A stretch of DNA of 7,610 nucleotides from Acidobacteriota bacterium (GTDB lineage Bacteria; Acidobacteriota; Terriglobia; 20CM-2-55-15). Shown one piece after another: positions 1-6,880 of this stretch. Each line of letters starts with the position of its first letter. Within the stretch, counting starts at the first letter, position 1. The stretch lies in the NCBI GenBank assembly GCA_003223895.1, contig QHXD01000162.1:3114-10723 (forward strand). The letters are read 5' to 3'. The position numbers were made by a program, and so were the translations under genes. The notes beneath the pieces are model-generated. The model ran no database searches, was not told where the DNA came from, and was given only the letters and a program-made list of their open reading frames with translations.

Positions 1-909
1 CTCGACAGAATGAAACAGGCTGGCGCCGAGGTGCTGCCGGTGGTGGTCCCGGGGCTCGACGATCTGTTGCGCGACAGCAGCCTGATCAATGCGGAGTTCA
101 AGTTCGACCTGGCCGACTATCTCGCACGGCACGAGGATTCACCAGTCAAGTCTCTGGGTGAGATTCTCGAACGGGGCTTGTATCACGCCGCGCTCGAAGC
201 GAATTTCCGCGCCCGCAATGCGCCTGAGAAGCGGGACAGCGAGGAATACCGTCGAGCGATGATCAAGCGCACTGCCATTCATCAGGCCGTGCTGGCCGTG
301 TTCGAGGAGTATCGCCTGTCCGCTGTCGTCTATCCGACGCTGCGCCGTAAAGCTGCACGGATTGGTGACGCGCAGGCAGGAACGAACTGCCAGTTAAGCG
401 CTCACTCGGGTCTCCCCGCGCTGGGCGTTCCTGTGGGCTTTACCGACGATGGACTCCCGGTGGGAATGGACCTGCTGGGCCGCGAGTTCAGCGATGCGGA
501 GCTGCTGTCGATCGGTTTCGCATTCGAGCAGTCGGCCAGATTTCGCCGCGCGCCCTTCAGCACACCTGCGCTGGTGGGCGGCAAAGCGCCCTCGCCAAGC
601 CAGCTTGCGACGGCGATCGGCGTGTTCGATTACTACCCACTCACCGGACTCGTGGTCTACACACCCGACCTCGAACGACTCACGACGGGACACGTCACGG
701 CGATTTGGATACATCGCGGAGATGATCAGAAACCCGGACCTGCCATCCACCAGCTGTTTGCCGCATCCGGCACGGGCTTAGCTCGTGCGGTCACTCTGTC
801 AAATGTCGACCGTGACGCGTTGCGCGACGGGAAACTTTTCGTGCGCGTTTATAACGCAAAGGGCCCCGGTGCCATCCAAAACGTTAAGCTTGCGTTTCCG
901 GCACGCTGA
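1..909 (+). CDS. Amidase-signature family hydrolase with C-terminal CHRD-like domain (5' end missing)
   Basis: The reading frame is open from base 1 (Leu-Asp-Arg before the first Met at base 10), so that Met is internal and the gene starts upstream. Numbering from base 1, residues 133-160 carry the typical C-terminal amidase-signature stretch (SAHSGLPALGVPVGF, then DGLPVGMDLLGR), followed by the AFEQ helix near 175. Amidase-signature enzymes hydrolyse C-N bonds of amides using a Lys/cis-Ser/Ser triad; that triad lies in the missing N-terminal half, so activity and substrate cannot be judged. After the amidase fold ends near residue 190, about 100 further residues resemble a CHRD domain: GVFDYYPLTG, VTAIWIHRG around residues 232-240, and LFVRVYNAKGPG near the end. 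CHRD domains are mostly found in secreted or surface proteins and have no known catalytic role. The gene converges on the M28 peptidase gene. The amidase call is firm and the CHRD call moderate. Confidence 0.85.
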   Translation, partial: LDRMKQAGAEVLPVVVPGLDDLLRDSSLINAEFKFDLADYLARHEDSPVKSLGEILERGLYHAALEANFRARNAPEKRDSEEYRRAMIKRTAIHQAVLAVFEEYRLSAVVYPTLRRKAARIGDAQAGTNCQLSAHSGLPALGVPVGFTDDGLPVGMDLLGREFSDAELLSIGFAFEQSARFRRAPFSTPALVGGKAPSPSQLATAIGVFDYYPLTGLVVYTPDLERLTTGHVTAIWIHRGDDQKPGPAIHQLFAASGTGLARAVTLSNVDRDALRDGKLFVRVYNAKGPGAIQNVKLAFPAR

Positions 910-953
910 CGAGGGAAATGACGAGTTGCCCAAAGGGAAAACATCGGCGGTCT

Positions 954-1048
954 GCACGTAGCCGTGGGCTTTATGCCCGCGTTCAAACACAATTAAAGAA
1001 TTCTTCTGGCGGTATTTGAACGCGGGCATAAAGCCCACGGCTACGTGC
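954..1048. repeat. Perfect 34-bp inverted repeat; REP-like pair of GTAG-headed hairpins
   Basis: The arms at 954-987 and 1015-1048 are exact reverse complements over 34 bases, separated by a 27-base loop that contains the palindrome AAGAATTCTT (996-1005). Each arm also folds on its own: 963-969 pairs with 975-981 (seven pairs, one of them T-G) around loop TTTAT, and mirror positions 1033-1039 pair with 1021-1027. Each small hairpin is preceded by GTAG (958-961, and on the minus strand 1044-1041). GTAG followed by a short GC-rich hairpin, in inverted pairs, is the known form of REP/BIME elements recognised by RAYT (TnpA-REP) transposases. The element sits between two convergent genes and could act as a two-way transcription stop or mRNA-stabilising stem, but no T-run follows it. 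Confidence 0.85.
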
Positions 1049-1076
1049 TAAGACCAACTTGACTCCGTTTGGTGCC

Positions 1077-2513
1077 TCACTTTGCCGGGGATCGCGGAAT
1101 CTTCGCGTCCCGCATGGCAGCGTCATACAGGACCGTCGCCACCACGACGGAGGCCTGTTTCAAGGCATCCGCGCTTACACGCTCGTACGTGTCCATGTTC
1201 GTGTGGTGCGTCCGGACGTCGTAATTGGTGTAATCCTGAACCGCCTGAAATCCCGGCAAACCAACACGAATGAAAGAGAGATGATCGGTTGCCCCGATTT
1301 TTCCGAGAGTCGAGATCGTTGCGCCGAGATCGTTCAATGGTTTCAGCCATGCTTCCATGATCGGCTTCATCTCCTCGTTGCCTTCGAGGTAGAAGCCCGT
1401 GATCGGCGGGGTTCCGTTATCGAGATTGAAGTACACGGAAAACTTGTCGCGCGCGGCCTTGCCGGATTCACCGGCGAGATGCTCTTTCACGTAAGCCGCC
1501 GAACCCAGCAGTCCCTGCTCTTCGCCACCCCACAGCGCGATCCGGATCGTGCGGCGAGGTTTCACGCCAAGGGTTTTCAGTATCCGCATGGCTTCGATCT
1601 CCACGGCGATTCCGTCGGCATTGTCAGTGGCGCCCGTTCCCGTGTGCCAGGAATCGAGGTGCGCGCCGGCCATCACGACCTCATCGCCGATTGCGGGATC
1701 CGTGCCTTTGATCTCGGCAATGACGTTGTAGGCGTTCTTGTCCTGATCGAAAAACCGGGACTGGATCTCGACGGCGAGCTTCACCGGAATGCCTTGTTCC
1801 AGAAGTCTTGCAATCATGTTGTAGTGTTCGGCGGACAGCACGATTGATGGAACGCCGTTGGCACCACCGTCCCGGCCTGTCACAAAGACGGTTCCGTGCT
1901 CGCCGTCGCTGGGCTCGAGCGTAACCTCAGGACGTTCCTTGCCAAGCATGGCGGTGATCTGCCCATCGCGTTGAAACGACGTCGCCGCACGGCGAAGATC
2001 GCCGCTGGAGGGCGGCCGGTCCGCGCGAATGAAATTCTCGAGGATGGGGCGCGTCATGACAATCGATCCGGCCAGTTTCCCTTCGTATTTTCTGAGATCC
2101 TCTCCGGGATTACCGATCCATACCGGAGCAGCAACGAGACGGCCGCTCGTCGAGGGAGACCAGCCTTTCGCGTATCCGATTATCGGCTGGTATCGCGGCT
2201 CGATCATTTCCACGGTCAGCTTCTCGAGTTGCCAACCTCGTCCGAATTCCCACGGCTCCAGGTGAACGTTATCAAGGCCCATGTTGACGAGTCTGTCGCG
2301 GCTCCAGTTGACGGCGGTCCTGTAAGCAGGAGACGCGGTCAGTCGCGGGCCGATGACGTTCACGAGATGATCGAAGACTTCCATGACACGGGAATGCTCG
2401 AGCCCTTCGGCGCGGATCTTCGCGACCATCGCGGTGTCGATCTTTTCCTGGGCGCCAGCCGGCGCGGCGGCGAGCAAAACAGCGAGGAAAATGACGAGCG
2501 GCATCCTGTGCAC
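1077..2513 (-). CDS. Exported M28-family zinc metallopeptidase (carboxypeptidase Q-like)
   Basis: The product is a 478-residue aminopeptidase or carboxypeptidase of family M28 (PF04389), expected to be secreted or periplasmic. An uncleaved signal peptide is visible (IFLAVLLAAAPAGAQE, cleavage near residue 21). Residues of about 120-260 match the PA-type insert common in this family. All the expected metal-site residues are present, numbered from the GTG start: H285 (GAHLDSWHTG), bridging D297 (TGATDNADG), catalytic E331 and ligand E332 (WGGEEQG), D365 (NLDNG), and H437 (HHTNMDT). The overall pattern resembles plasma glutamate carboxypeptidase/carboxypeptidase Q more than the short aminopeptidases, but the substrate cannot be told. 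Start choice: the longer GTG at 2519 overlaps the AGGAGG ribosome site itself, while GTG at 2513 lies 5 bases after it; ATG at 2504 is 14 bases away and less likely. The gene converges with the amidase and diverges from the PSCyt gene. Confidence 0.93.
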   Translation of the reverse strand: MHRMPLVIFLAVLLAAAPAGAQEKIDTAMVAKIRAEGLEHSRVMEVFDHLVNVIGPRLTASPAYRTAVNWSRDRLVNMGLDNVHLEPWEFGRGWQLEKLTVEMIEPRYQPIIGYAKGWSPSTSGRLVAAPVWIGNPGEDLRKYEGKLAGSIVMTRPILENFIRADRPPSSGDLRRAATSFQRDGQITAMLGKERPEVTLEPSDGEHGTVFVTGRDGGANGVPSIVLSAEHYNMIARLLEQGIPVKLAVEIQSRFFDQDKNAYNVIAEIKGTDPAIGDEVVMAGAHLDSWHTGTGATDNADGIAVEIEAMRILKTLGVKPRRTIRIALWGGEEQGLLGSAAYVKEHLAGESGKAARDKFSVYFNLDNGTPPITGFYLEGNEEMKPIMEAWLKPLNDLGATISTLGKIGATDHLSFIRVGLPGFQAVQDYTNYDVRTHHTNMDTYERVSADALKQASVVVATVLYDAAMRDAKIPRSPAK

Positions 2514-2518
2514 GAGCA

Positions 2519-2524
2519 CCTCCT
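2519..2524 (-). promoter_or_regulatory. Ribosome binding site of the M28 peptidase gene
   Basis: Read on the minus strand this is a perfect AGGAGG. It lies 5 bases upstream of GTG 2513-2511, which decides the start: the in-frame GTG at 2519 shares its first base with this motif and so cannot be the initiation codon. Confidence 0.7.
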
Positions 2525-2546
2525 GATTGAGGACAGCATCCGTTAC

Positions 2547-2621
2547 GGGGGAAATAGCCGCGAATTACGCGAATTACGCAAACGTTGGTGTGATTGGCGT
2601 AATTTGCGGCTATTTCTCCCC
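2547..2621. repeat. Long imperfect palindrome in the divergent intergenic region
   Basis: Bases 2547-2570 pair with 2597-2621, giving 24 pairs with one G-T wobble (2562/2605) and one bulged T (2617), around a 26-base loop. The left arm runs into a tandem repeat of the 9-mer CGAATTACG (2561-2569 and 2570-2578), and the second copy could pair with the right arm in a shifted register. The core (GAAATAGCCGC plus AATTACGC) lacks the GTAG head and short-hairpin form of the two other palindromes here, so it is a different type of element. It lies upstream of both the M28 gene and the PSCyt gene and would be in the leader or promoter region of one or both. Its function is unknown. Confidence 0.75.
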
Positions 2622-2633
2622 TCCTGAATTAGC

Positions 2634-2662
2634 TTGGGCAGTCTACCTCAGGCTAGTATTAT
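2634..2662 (+). promoter_or_regulatory. Possible sigma-70 promoter for the PSCyt/DUF1501 gene pair
   Basis: TTGGGC (2634-2639) and TATTAT (2657-2662) are 17 bases apart. The -10 matches the consensus at five of six positions, the -35 at only three. Transcription would start near 2669, giving a leader of roughly 47 bases before TTG 2716 and leaving the palindrome at 2547-2621 outside the transcript. The local AT-richness contrasts with the GC-rich genes. This is a motif match only. Confidence 0.35.
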
Positions 2663-2703
2663 TCAACGACAAGCAATACTCCTCAAATCTCCCGCAGGCG
2701 AAA

Positions 2704-2710
2704 AGGGAGG
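2704..2710 (+). promoter_or_regulatory. Ribosome binding site that fixes a TTG start for the PSCyt gene
   Basis: AGGGAGG lies 5 bases before TTG 2716-2718. No ATG or GTG in the same frame is as well placed, and the first residues after this TTG form a normal signal peptide. The frame stays open upstream to an ATG at 2527, but that extension only reads through the palindrome at 2547-2621. Confidence 0.7.
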
Positions 2711-2715
2711 GAACT

Positions 2716-5334
2716 TTGACCAAACGAACCGTTGTCGCGTCGATTGTTTGTGGATTGGCACTGGCTGGCATGGTGGTTACCTTGTCCAGCGCGCAGGAAA
2801 CGGCCTCCTTCGCAAGAGACATCCAGCCGATACTCGAGAACAGCTGCTGGAAATGTCATGGCGAGGCGATGCAGCTTTCGAAGCTGGACTTGCGCACGCT
2901 CGAGGGCGCACTGAAGGGTGGCGAAAAGGGTGCTGCGATCGTTCCCGGCAAGTCGGATGAAAGCCGGCTGTATCGCCGAGTGGCAGGCCTCGAGAAGCCG
3001 GCGATGCCTATGGGCGAGACGCTCAGCAGCGAGCAGATCTCCGCCATCAAGGCCTGGATCGATCAGGGCGCTCACTGGGACAACGCTGCAGTTGCCAAAG
3101 CTCAGCCCCTGGATCGAGCCGCACTGGCCGCCCTGGAAAACATGGAGATCTCGCCGGAAGCGCGGAACTACTGGGCATTCAAGCTCCCGGTCCAGGCTTC
3201 TGTGCCCGCCGTCTCGGCAAACCTGAAGAATCCGATCGATCTTTTTCTCGAGAAGAGCCGTCAGGAAAGGGGCCTCAAAGCCGCGCCGCGAGCCGACCGG
3301 CAAACGCTTCTGCGCCGGGCTTATCTCGACCTGACCGGACTGCCGCCCACGCCCGCAGAAACGGCCGAGTTTGTGTCGGACAACACTCCGGGCTCGTGGG
3401 AGCGATTGATCGACAAACTCCTTGCCTCCCCGCACTACGGCGAACGCTGGGGCCGCCACTGGCTCGATGTTGCGCGGTATGCGGACAGCGATGGCTTCGA
3501 ACACGATTACGACCGCGCCAATGCCTGGATGTACCGCGACTACGTGGTCCGCTCCTTCAACCAGGACAAGCCCTACAATGTTTTTATAAAAGAGCAGATC
3601 GCCGGTGACGAACTCGAAACGAAGAGCATCGACACGATGATTGCCACCGGCTTCCTGCGTGCCGGTCCTCGAGTGAATTTCCGAGAGAAGGACACTCCGG
3701 AGCGCCGTTTCGACTATCTGGACGATGTGCTGGCCACTATCGGACGCGGCGTACTGGGACTGACCGTTCAGTGCGCGCGTTGCCACAATCACAAGTTCGA
3801 TCCGATCCCGCAGAAAGATTATTACGCCCTCCAGGCCGCGATCTTCGGCTATGTCGAAACAGCCTACCCGATGGCGCCGAAGGCGGAAGCGGACGCCTAT
3901 GCGAAGAAAGTCGCCGAACTCGATGCTCAGATAAAACCTCTCAAGGACCAGGTTGCAAAGATCGAGGAACCCTACCGTGAAAAGTTGAAGGCGGAGGCGC
4001 TCAAGAAATTCCCTGAAAACGTGCAGCGAGCCGTCGCGAAACCCGAAAGCGAACGAACCCCAGGAGAGGCACTGCTGGCGACACAGATCCTCGAGGGTGG
4101 ACTAAACGTCAACGCCCGCACGCTGGAGGGCGCGCTCACCAACGAGCACAAGGCGCAACGAAAGGCTCTGAACGATCGGATCGCGGCTCTTCAAAAGGAG
4201 AAGCCAAAGCCGATACCGGTCGTGGATATCGTAACGGACGGCGATTGGCGGTTCGCTCCACTCGGTGACGGCGACGAAGTGATCGGCTGTGTGAAGTGCA
4301 GAATCCGGGAAACCGAAGGGACCTACCTTCATACGGGTCCGGGCCGGTATGAAGTGCCGGCTTCCTATTTCCTGGTACGGGGCGACCCCAACAGCAAGGG
4401 ATCTCTGATGAAGCCGGGATTTGTTACGGTGGCTACCTATGGCAATCCGCCCACCGAGATTCCTCCCGCCGATGGAAATACCTCCGGGCGCCGAAGAGCA
4501 CTCGCCGAGTGGCTGGCTTCACGGGAAAATCCGCTGACGCCGCGGGTGATCGTCAATCGCATCTGGCACCACCATTTCGGACGCGGCATCGTGCCGACGC
4601 TGGATAACTTCGGAAAGATGGGCGATCCGCCGACACACCCGGAACTGCTGGATTGGCTGGCGGTCGAATTCATGAACCGCGGCTGGAGCATCAAGCAGAT
4701 GCACAAGCTGATCATGACTTCCGATGCCTACCAGATGGCGTCGGCGTACGTGGACAGCGGAAATCTCGAGAAGGATCCGCAGAACCAGTATTTGTGGCGC
4801 TACCGCACGCAGAGGCTCGATGCGGAGATCGTACGCGACGGCATTCTCGTGGCGAGCGGCGGCATCAATTTAGCTGTTGGTGGCGCGCCTGTCCGTCCCC
4901 CTTTGCCGGAAACGCTGGTCAAGTCCACGATCTACAACGTCTGGAAGAACCAGGAGGACGGACCCGGTGTCTGGCGCCGCAGCCTCTACGTTTATCGCAA
5001 GCGCGGCATGGCGTTCCCCATGTTCGAAGTATTCGACATGCCCGATCCGAATTTCAGCGCGGGCAGGCGCAGCATCTCGACTGTGCCCACGCAGGCGTTG
5101 ACGCTAATCAACAATGAGTTCGTGCTGAAGCAGGCACAGATGTTCGCGGACAGAGTAAAGAAAGAGGCTGGAGACGATCCGGTCCGGCAGATCAATCTCG
5201 CATACAGGATTGCGCTCACGCGGTCTCCCGACGCGACTGAGCTGGCTGTCGCGACAGACCTTGTGGGATCCCACTCGCTCGTGGATCTTACAAACGTGCT
5301 TTTGAATTTGAGCGAGTTCCTCTACATGAGGTGA
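2716..5334 (+). CDS. Exported PSCyt1 cytochrome c / DUF1549 / DUF1553 protein
   Basis: From the TTG start the protein has 872 residues. It has a signal peptide (residues 1-27, ending LSSAQE), then a PSCyt1 cytochrome c domain (PF07635) with the haem site CWKCH at 44-48. DUF1549 (PSCyt2, PF07583) covers about 172-385, with the typical RRAYLDLTGLPPTP and GERWGRHWLDVARYADSDG stretches and a second haem-type motif, CARCH, at 353-357. A charged, probably coiled-coil linker follows (about 395-435). DUF1553 (PSD1, PF07587) covers about 590-850, with NPLTPRVIVNRIWHHHFG and PTQALTLINNEFV. The architecture is common in Planctomycetes, Verrucomicrobia and Acidobacteria, nearly always beside a DUF1501 gene as here; its biochemical role is unknown and covalent haem is inferred from the motifs. 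An unusual CVKCR (525-528, Arg after the second Cys) lies in the linker before DUF1553. The stop codon is part of the next gene's ribosome site. Confidence 0.95.
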   Translation: MTKRTVVASIVCGLALAGMVVTLSSAQETASFARDIQPILENSCWKCHGEAMQLSKLDLRTLEGALKGGEKGAAIVPGKSDESRLYRRVAGLEKPAMPMGETLSSEQISAIKAWIDQGAHWDNAAVAKAQPLDRAALAALENMEISPEARNYWAFKLPVQASVPAVSANLKNPIDLFLEKSRQERGLKAAPRADRQTLLRRAYLDLTGLPPTPAETAEFVSDNTPGSWERLIDKLLASPHYGERWGRHWLDVARYADSDGFEHDYDRANAWMYRDYVVRSFNQDKPYNVFIKEQIAGDELETKSIDTMIATGFLRAGPRVNFREKDTPERRFDYLDDVLATIGRGVLGLTVQCARCHNHKFDPIPQKDYYALQAAIFGYVETAYPMAPKAEADAYAKKVAELDAQIKPLKDQVAKIEEPYREKLKAEALKKFPENVQRAVAKPESERTPGEALLATQILEGGLNVNARTLEGALTNEHKAQRKALNDRIAALQKEKPKPIPVVDIVTDGDWRFAPLGDGDEVIGCVKCRIRETEGTYLHTGPGRYEVPASYFLVRGDPNSKGSLMKPGFVTVATYGNPPTEIPPADGNTSGRRRALAEWLASRENPLTPRVIVNRIWHHHFGRGIVPTLDNFGKMGDPPTHPELLDWLAVEFMNRGWSIKQMHKLIMTSDAYQMASAYVDSGNLEKDPQNQYLWRYRTQRLDAEIVRDGILVASGGINLAVGGAPVRPPLPETLVKSTIYNVWKNQEDGPGVWRRSLYVYRKRGMAFPMFEVFDMPDPNFSAGRRSISTVPTQALTLINNEFVLKQAQMFADRVKKEAGDDPVRQINLAYRIALTRSPDATELAVATDLVGSHSLVDLTNVLLNLSEFLYMR

Positions 5335-5340
5335 GCTTCA

Positions 5341-6792
5341 ATGAAAAACTTTTGGTCCCGACGCGACTTCTTGTTTCAATCCGGCGGCGGTATGAGCGGG
5401 CTGGCGCTGGCCTACCTGCTCCACAAAGACGGACTGCTGGCGGCCGAGAACAACGCCACCTGCAACAGCACACCGCTCAGCGGGAATCCATACGCGCCGA
5501 AAACACCGCACTTCAAGGCGCGCGCCAAAGCCGTCATCTCGCTGTTCATGACCGGCGGTCCGAGCCACGTGGACACTTTCGATCCCAAACCGGCTCTCGC
5601 CAGGTACGCAGGTCAGCCGCTGACAGGCAAGGGCGACATCAACGTGCGCCAGGGCTGGCCCGGTCCGCTGATGCCGAGCCCGTTCCAGTTCAGGAAGTAC
5701 GGGCAAAGCGGGATCGAAGTGTCGGAGATTTTTCCGAACCTCGCGCAGCACGTGGACGAAATGGCGATCCTGCGGTCCGTCTACGCGAGATCCAATGATC
5801 ACGTCCAATCGACCTATGAACTCCAGTCAGGACAGATCCGCGCGGGTTATCCCAGCATGGGTTCCTGGATCACCTATGGCCTGGGATCGGAGAGCAGCGG
5901 CCTGCCGGCGTTTGTCGTGATACCTGACGCGCGCGGTGGACCGATCGGCGGAGTCAGCAGCTGGAACGCCGGCTTCATGCCGGCCGCTTATCAGGGAACG
6001 GCATTCCGCTCGTCCGGCGGCGACCCGATCATGGACCTGAAGCCGCCCGCGGGAATGACCTCCGAACAGCAGCGCGCGCGGCTCGACGTTCTGGCGAAGC
6101 TGAACGAACGGGATTTGCAGAAATACCCCGGCGACTCCGAGCTGGCTGCGCGCATTTCCTCTTACGAGCTCGCCTTCCGAATGCAGGGTTGCGCGCCCCA
6201 GGCGGTAGACATTTCCACCGAGTCGGAGGCCACGCGGAAGCTTTACGGAATGGATGAGAAGATCACGGAGCCGTTCGGCAGGCAGTGCCTGCTGGCTCGC
6301 AGGCTGGTTGAGAACGGCGTGCGATTTGTTCAAGTTTTTTCGGGCGGACTGGGCGACCAGAACACCGAAACATGGGATGCGCACGTCGATGTGAAAACCA
6401 ACCACACGCTCCATGCCGCCGAAACCGATCGGCCCATTGCCGGGTTGCTCACAGACTTGAAGGCTCGCGGCCTGCTCGATTCGACGCTCATCGTCTGGCA
6501 CGGCGAGTTCGGCCGAATGCCGATCTCGCAGCGAGGTATCGGCCGGGATCATAACCCCGGCGCCATGCCCATTTGGATGGCCGGTGCAGGCATTAAGGGT
6601 GGTCAGGTGATCGGAGCGAGCGACGAATTCGGCCTGAAGGCGGAACAACAGGTGATGTCCGTGCATGACCTGCATGCAACAATGTTGCACTTGCTTGGCC
6701 TGGATCACACGAAACTCACGTATCGGTTCAATGGCCGCGACATGAGACTCACCGATGTCTACGGCGACTTGATTCCCCAGATTGCCGGCTAA
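5341..6792 (+). CDS. Tat-exported DUF1501 family protein
   Basis: This 483-residue protein belongs to DUF1501 (PF07394), a group with an alkaline phosphatase/sulfatase-like fold. The N-terminus has a twin-arginine signal (SRRDFLF, R7 and R8) followed by a hydrophobic stretch, so it is probably exported folded. Family landmarks are in order: MTGGPSHVDTFDPK at 70-83, WDAH at 345-348, WHGEFGRMP from 386, GRDHNPG with H404, and the C-terminal stretch VHDLHATMLHLLGLDH. The Asp/His residues in these motifs are the likely metal ligands by comparison with the superfamily; no substrate is established. The start is supported by AGGTGA at 5329-5334, 6 bases upstream, which overlaps the stop of the preceding gene. 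With a gap of only 6 bases, the two genes are surely one transcript and probably translationally coupled. Length is normal and nothing looks broken. Confidence 0.95.
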   Translation: MKNFWSRRDFLFQSGGGMSGLALAYLLHKDGLLAAENNATCNSTPLSGNPYAPKTPHFKARAKAVISLFMTGGPSHVDTFDPKPALARYAGQPLTGKGDINVRQGWPGPLMPSPFQFRKYGQSGIEVSEIFPNLAQHVDEMAILRSVYARSNDHVQSTYELQSGQIRAGYPSMGSWITYGLGSESSGLPAFVVIPDARGGPIGGVSSWNAGFMPAAYQGTAFRSSGGDPIMDLKPPAGMTSEQQRARLDVLAKLNERDLQKYPGDSELAARISSYELAFRMQGCAPQAVDISTESEATRKLYGMDEKITEPFGRQCLLARRLVENGVRFVQVFSGGLGDQNTETWDAHVDVKTNHTLHAAETDRPIAGLLTDLKARGLLDSTLIVWHGEFGRMPISQRGIGRDHNPGAMPIWMAGAGIKGGQVIGASDEFGLKAEQQVMSVHDLHATMLHLLGLDHTKLTYRFNGRDMRLTDVYGDLIPQIAG

Positions 6793-6868
6793 CTGCAGCG
6801 GCGCTCTATGAGCGCCGGGGATCTTCAGGCCGGTAACATCGCCGGCGGTCATAGACCGCCGCTACAGT
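6792..6868. repeat. Inverted pair of REP-like hairpins (BIME-like)
   Basis: Two 34-base units, 6792-6825 on the plus strand and 6835-6868 on the minus strand, are 29/34 identical and separated by 9 bases. Each has an 8-bp stem with a 3-base loop: 6799-6806 with 6810-6817 (loop TAT), and 6843-6850 with 6854-6861 (loop ATA). The right unit has GTAG (minus strand 6865-6862) just before its stem; the left has GCAG (6795-6798). Two of the five differences (C6804/G6812 against G/C in the other unit) form one base pair, so the stem is kept despite the change. The first base lies in the DUF1501 stop codon, and the last lies next to the ribosome site of the cytochrome gene. With no T-run, simple termination is unlikely; partial attenuation or mRNA protection is possible. 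Confidence 0.85.
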
Positions 6869-6872
6869 GAGG
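6869..6872 (+). promoter_or_regulatory. Ribosome binding site of the cytochrome c gene
   Basis: GAGG lies 8 bases before ATG 6881 and directly follows the last base of the hairpin pair, so folding of that pair could affect access to it. Confidence 0.5.
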
Positions 6873-6880
6873 TAAAAACG

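Noticed and set aside
954..1048. Classical rho-independent terminator
   Set aside because: The stem is very long but no run of T follows either arm, and the internal GTAG-hairpin structure fits a REP-like repeat better. A termination effect is still possible.
1059..1847. Long open frame on the plus strand opposite the M28 peptidase gene
   Set aside because: It is antisense to a gene with all its catalytic residues, has no recognisable domain and no ribosome site; long antisense frames are common in GC-rich DNA.
2502..2519. Alternative starts of the M28 gene (GTG 2519 or ATG 2504)
   Set aside because: GTG 2519 overlaps the AGGAGG site and ATG 2504 is 14 bases from it; GTG 2513 is best placed.
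2561..2578. Start of a CRISPR-like or minisatellite array (tandem CGAATTACG)
   Set aside because: Only two copies, no spacers, and they are part of the palindrome arm.
1896..2627. Open frame on the plus strand across the start of the peptidase gene and the palindrome
   Set aside because: Composition is Arg/Gly/Asp-rich shadow coding and it runs through the repeat; no domain or start signal.
2655..2680. 6-bp inverted repeat AGTATT / AATACT in the PSCyt leader as an operator
   Set aside because: Six matching bases with a 14-base spacer are easily found by chance, and it overlaps the possible promoter only loosely.
2683..3792. 369-codon open frame on the minus strand inside the PSCyt gene
   Set aside because: The plus strand carries unmistakable PSCyt1/DUF1549 motifs; the minus-strand translation resembles nothing known.
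5827..6852. 341-codon open frame on the minus strand opposite the DUF1501 gene
   Set aside because: Opposite a complete, conserved gene, and it begins inside the hairpin pair; no ribosome site seen.
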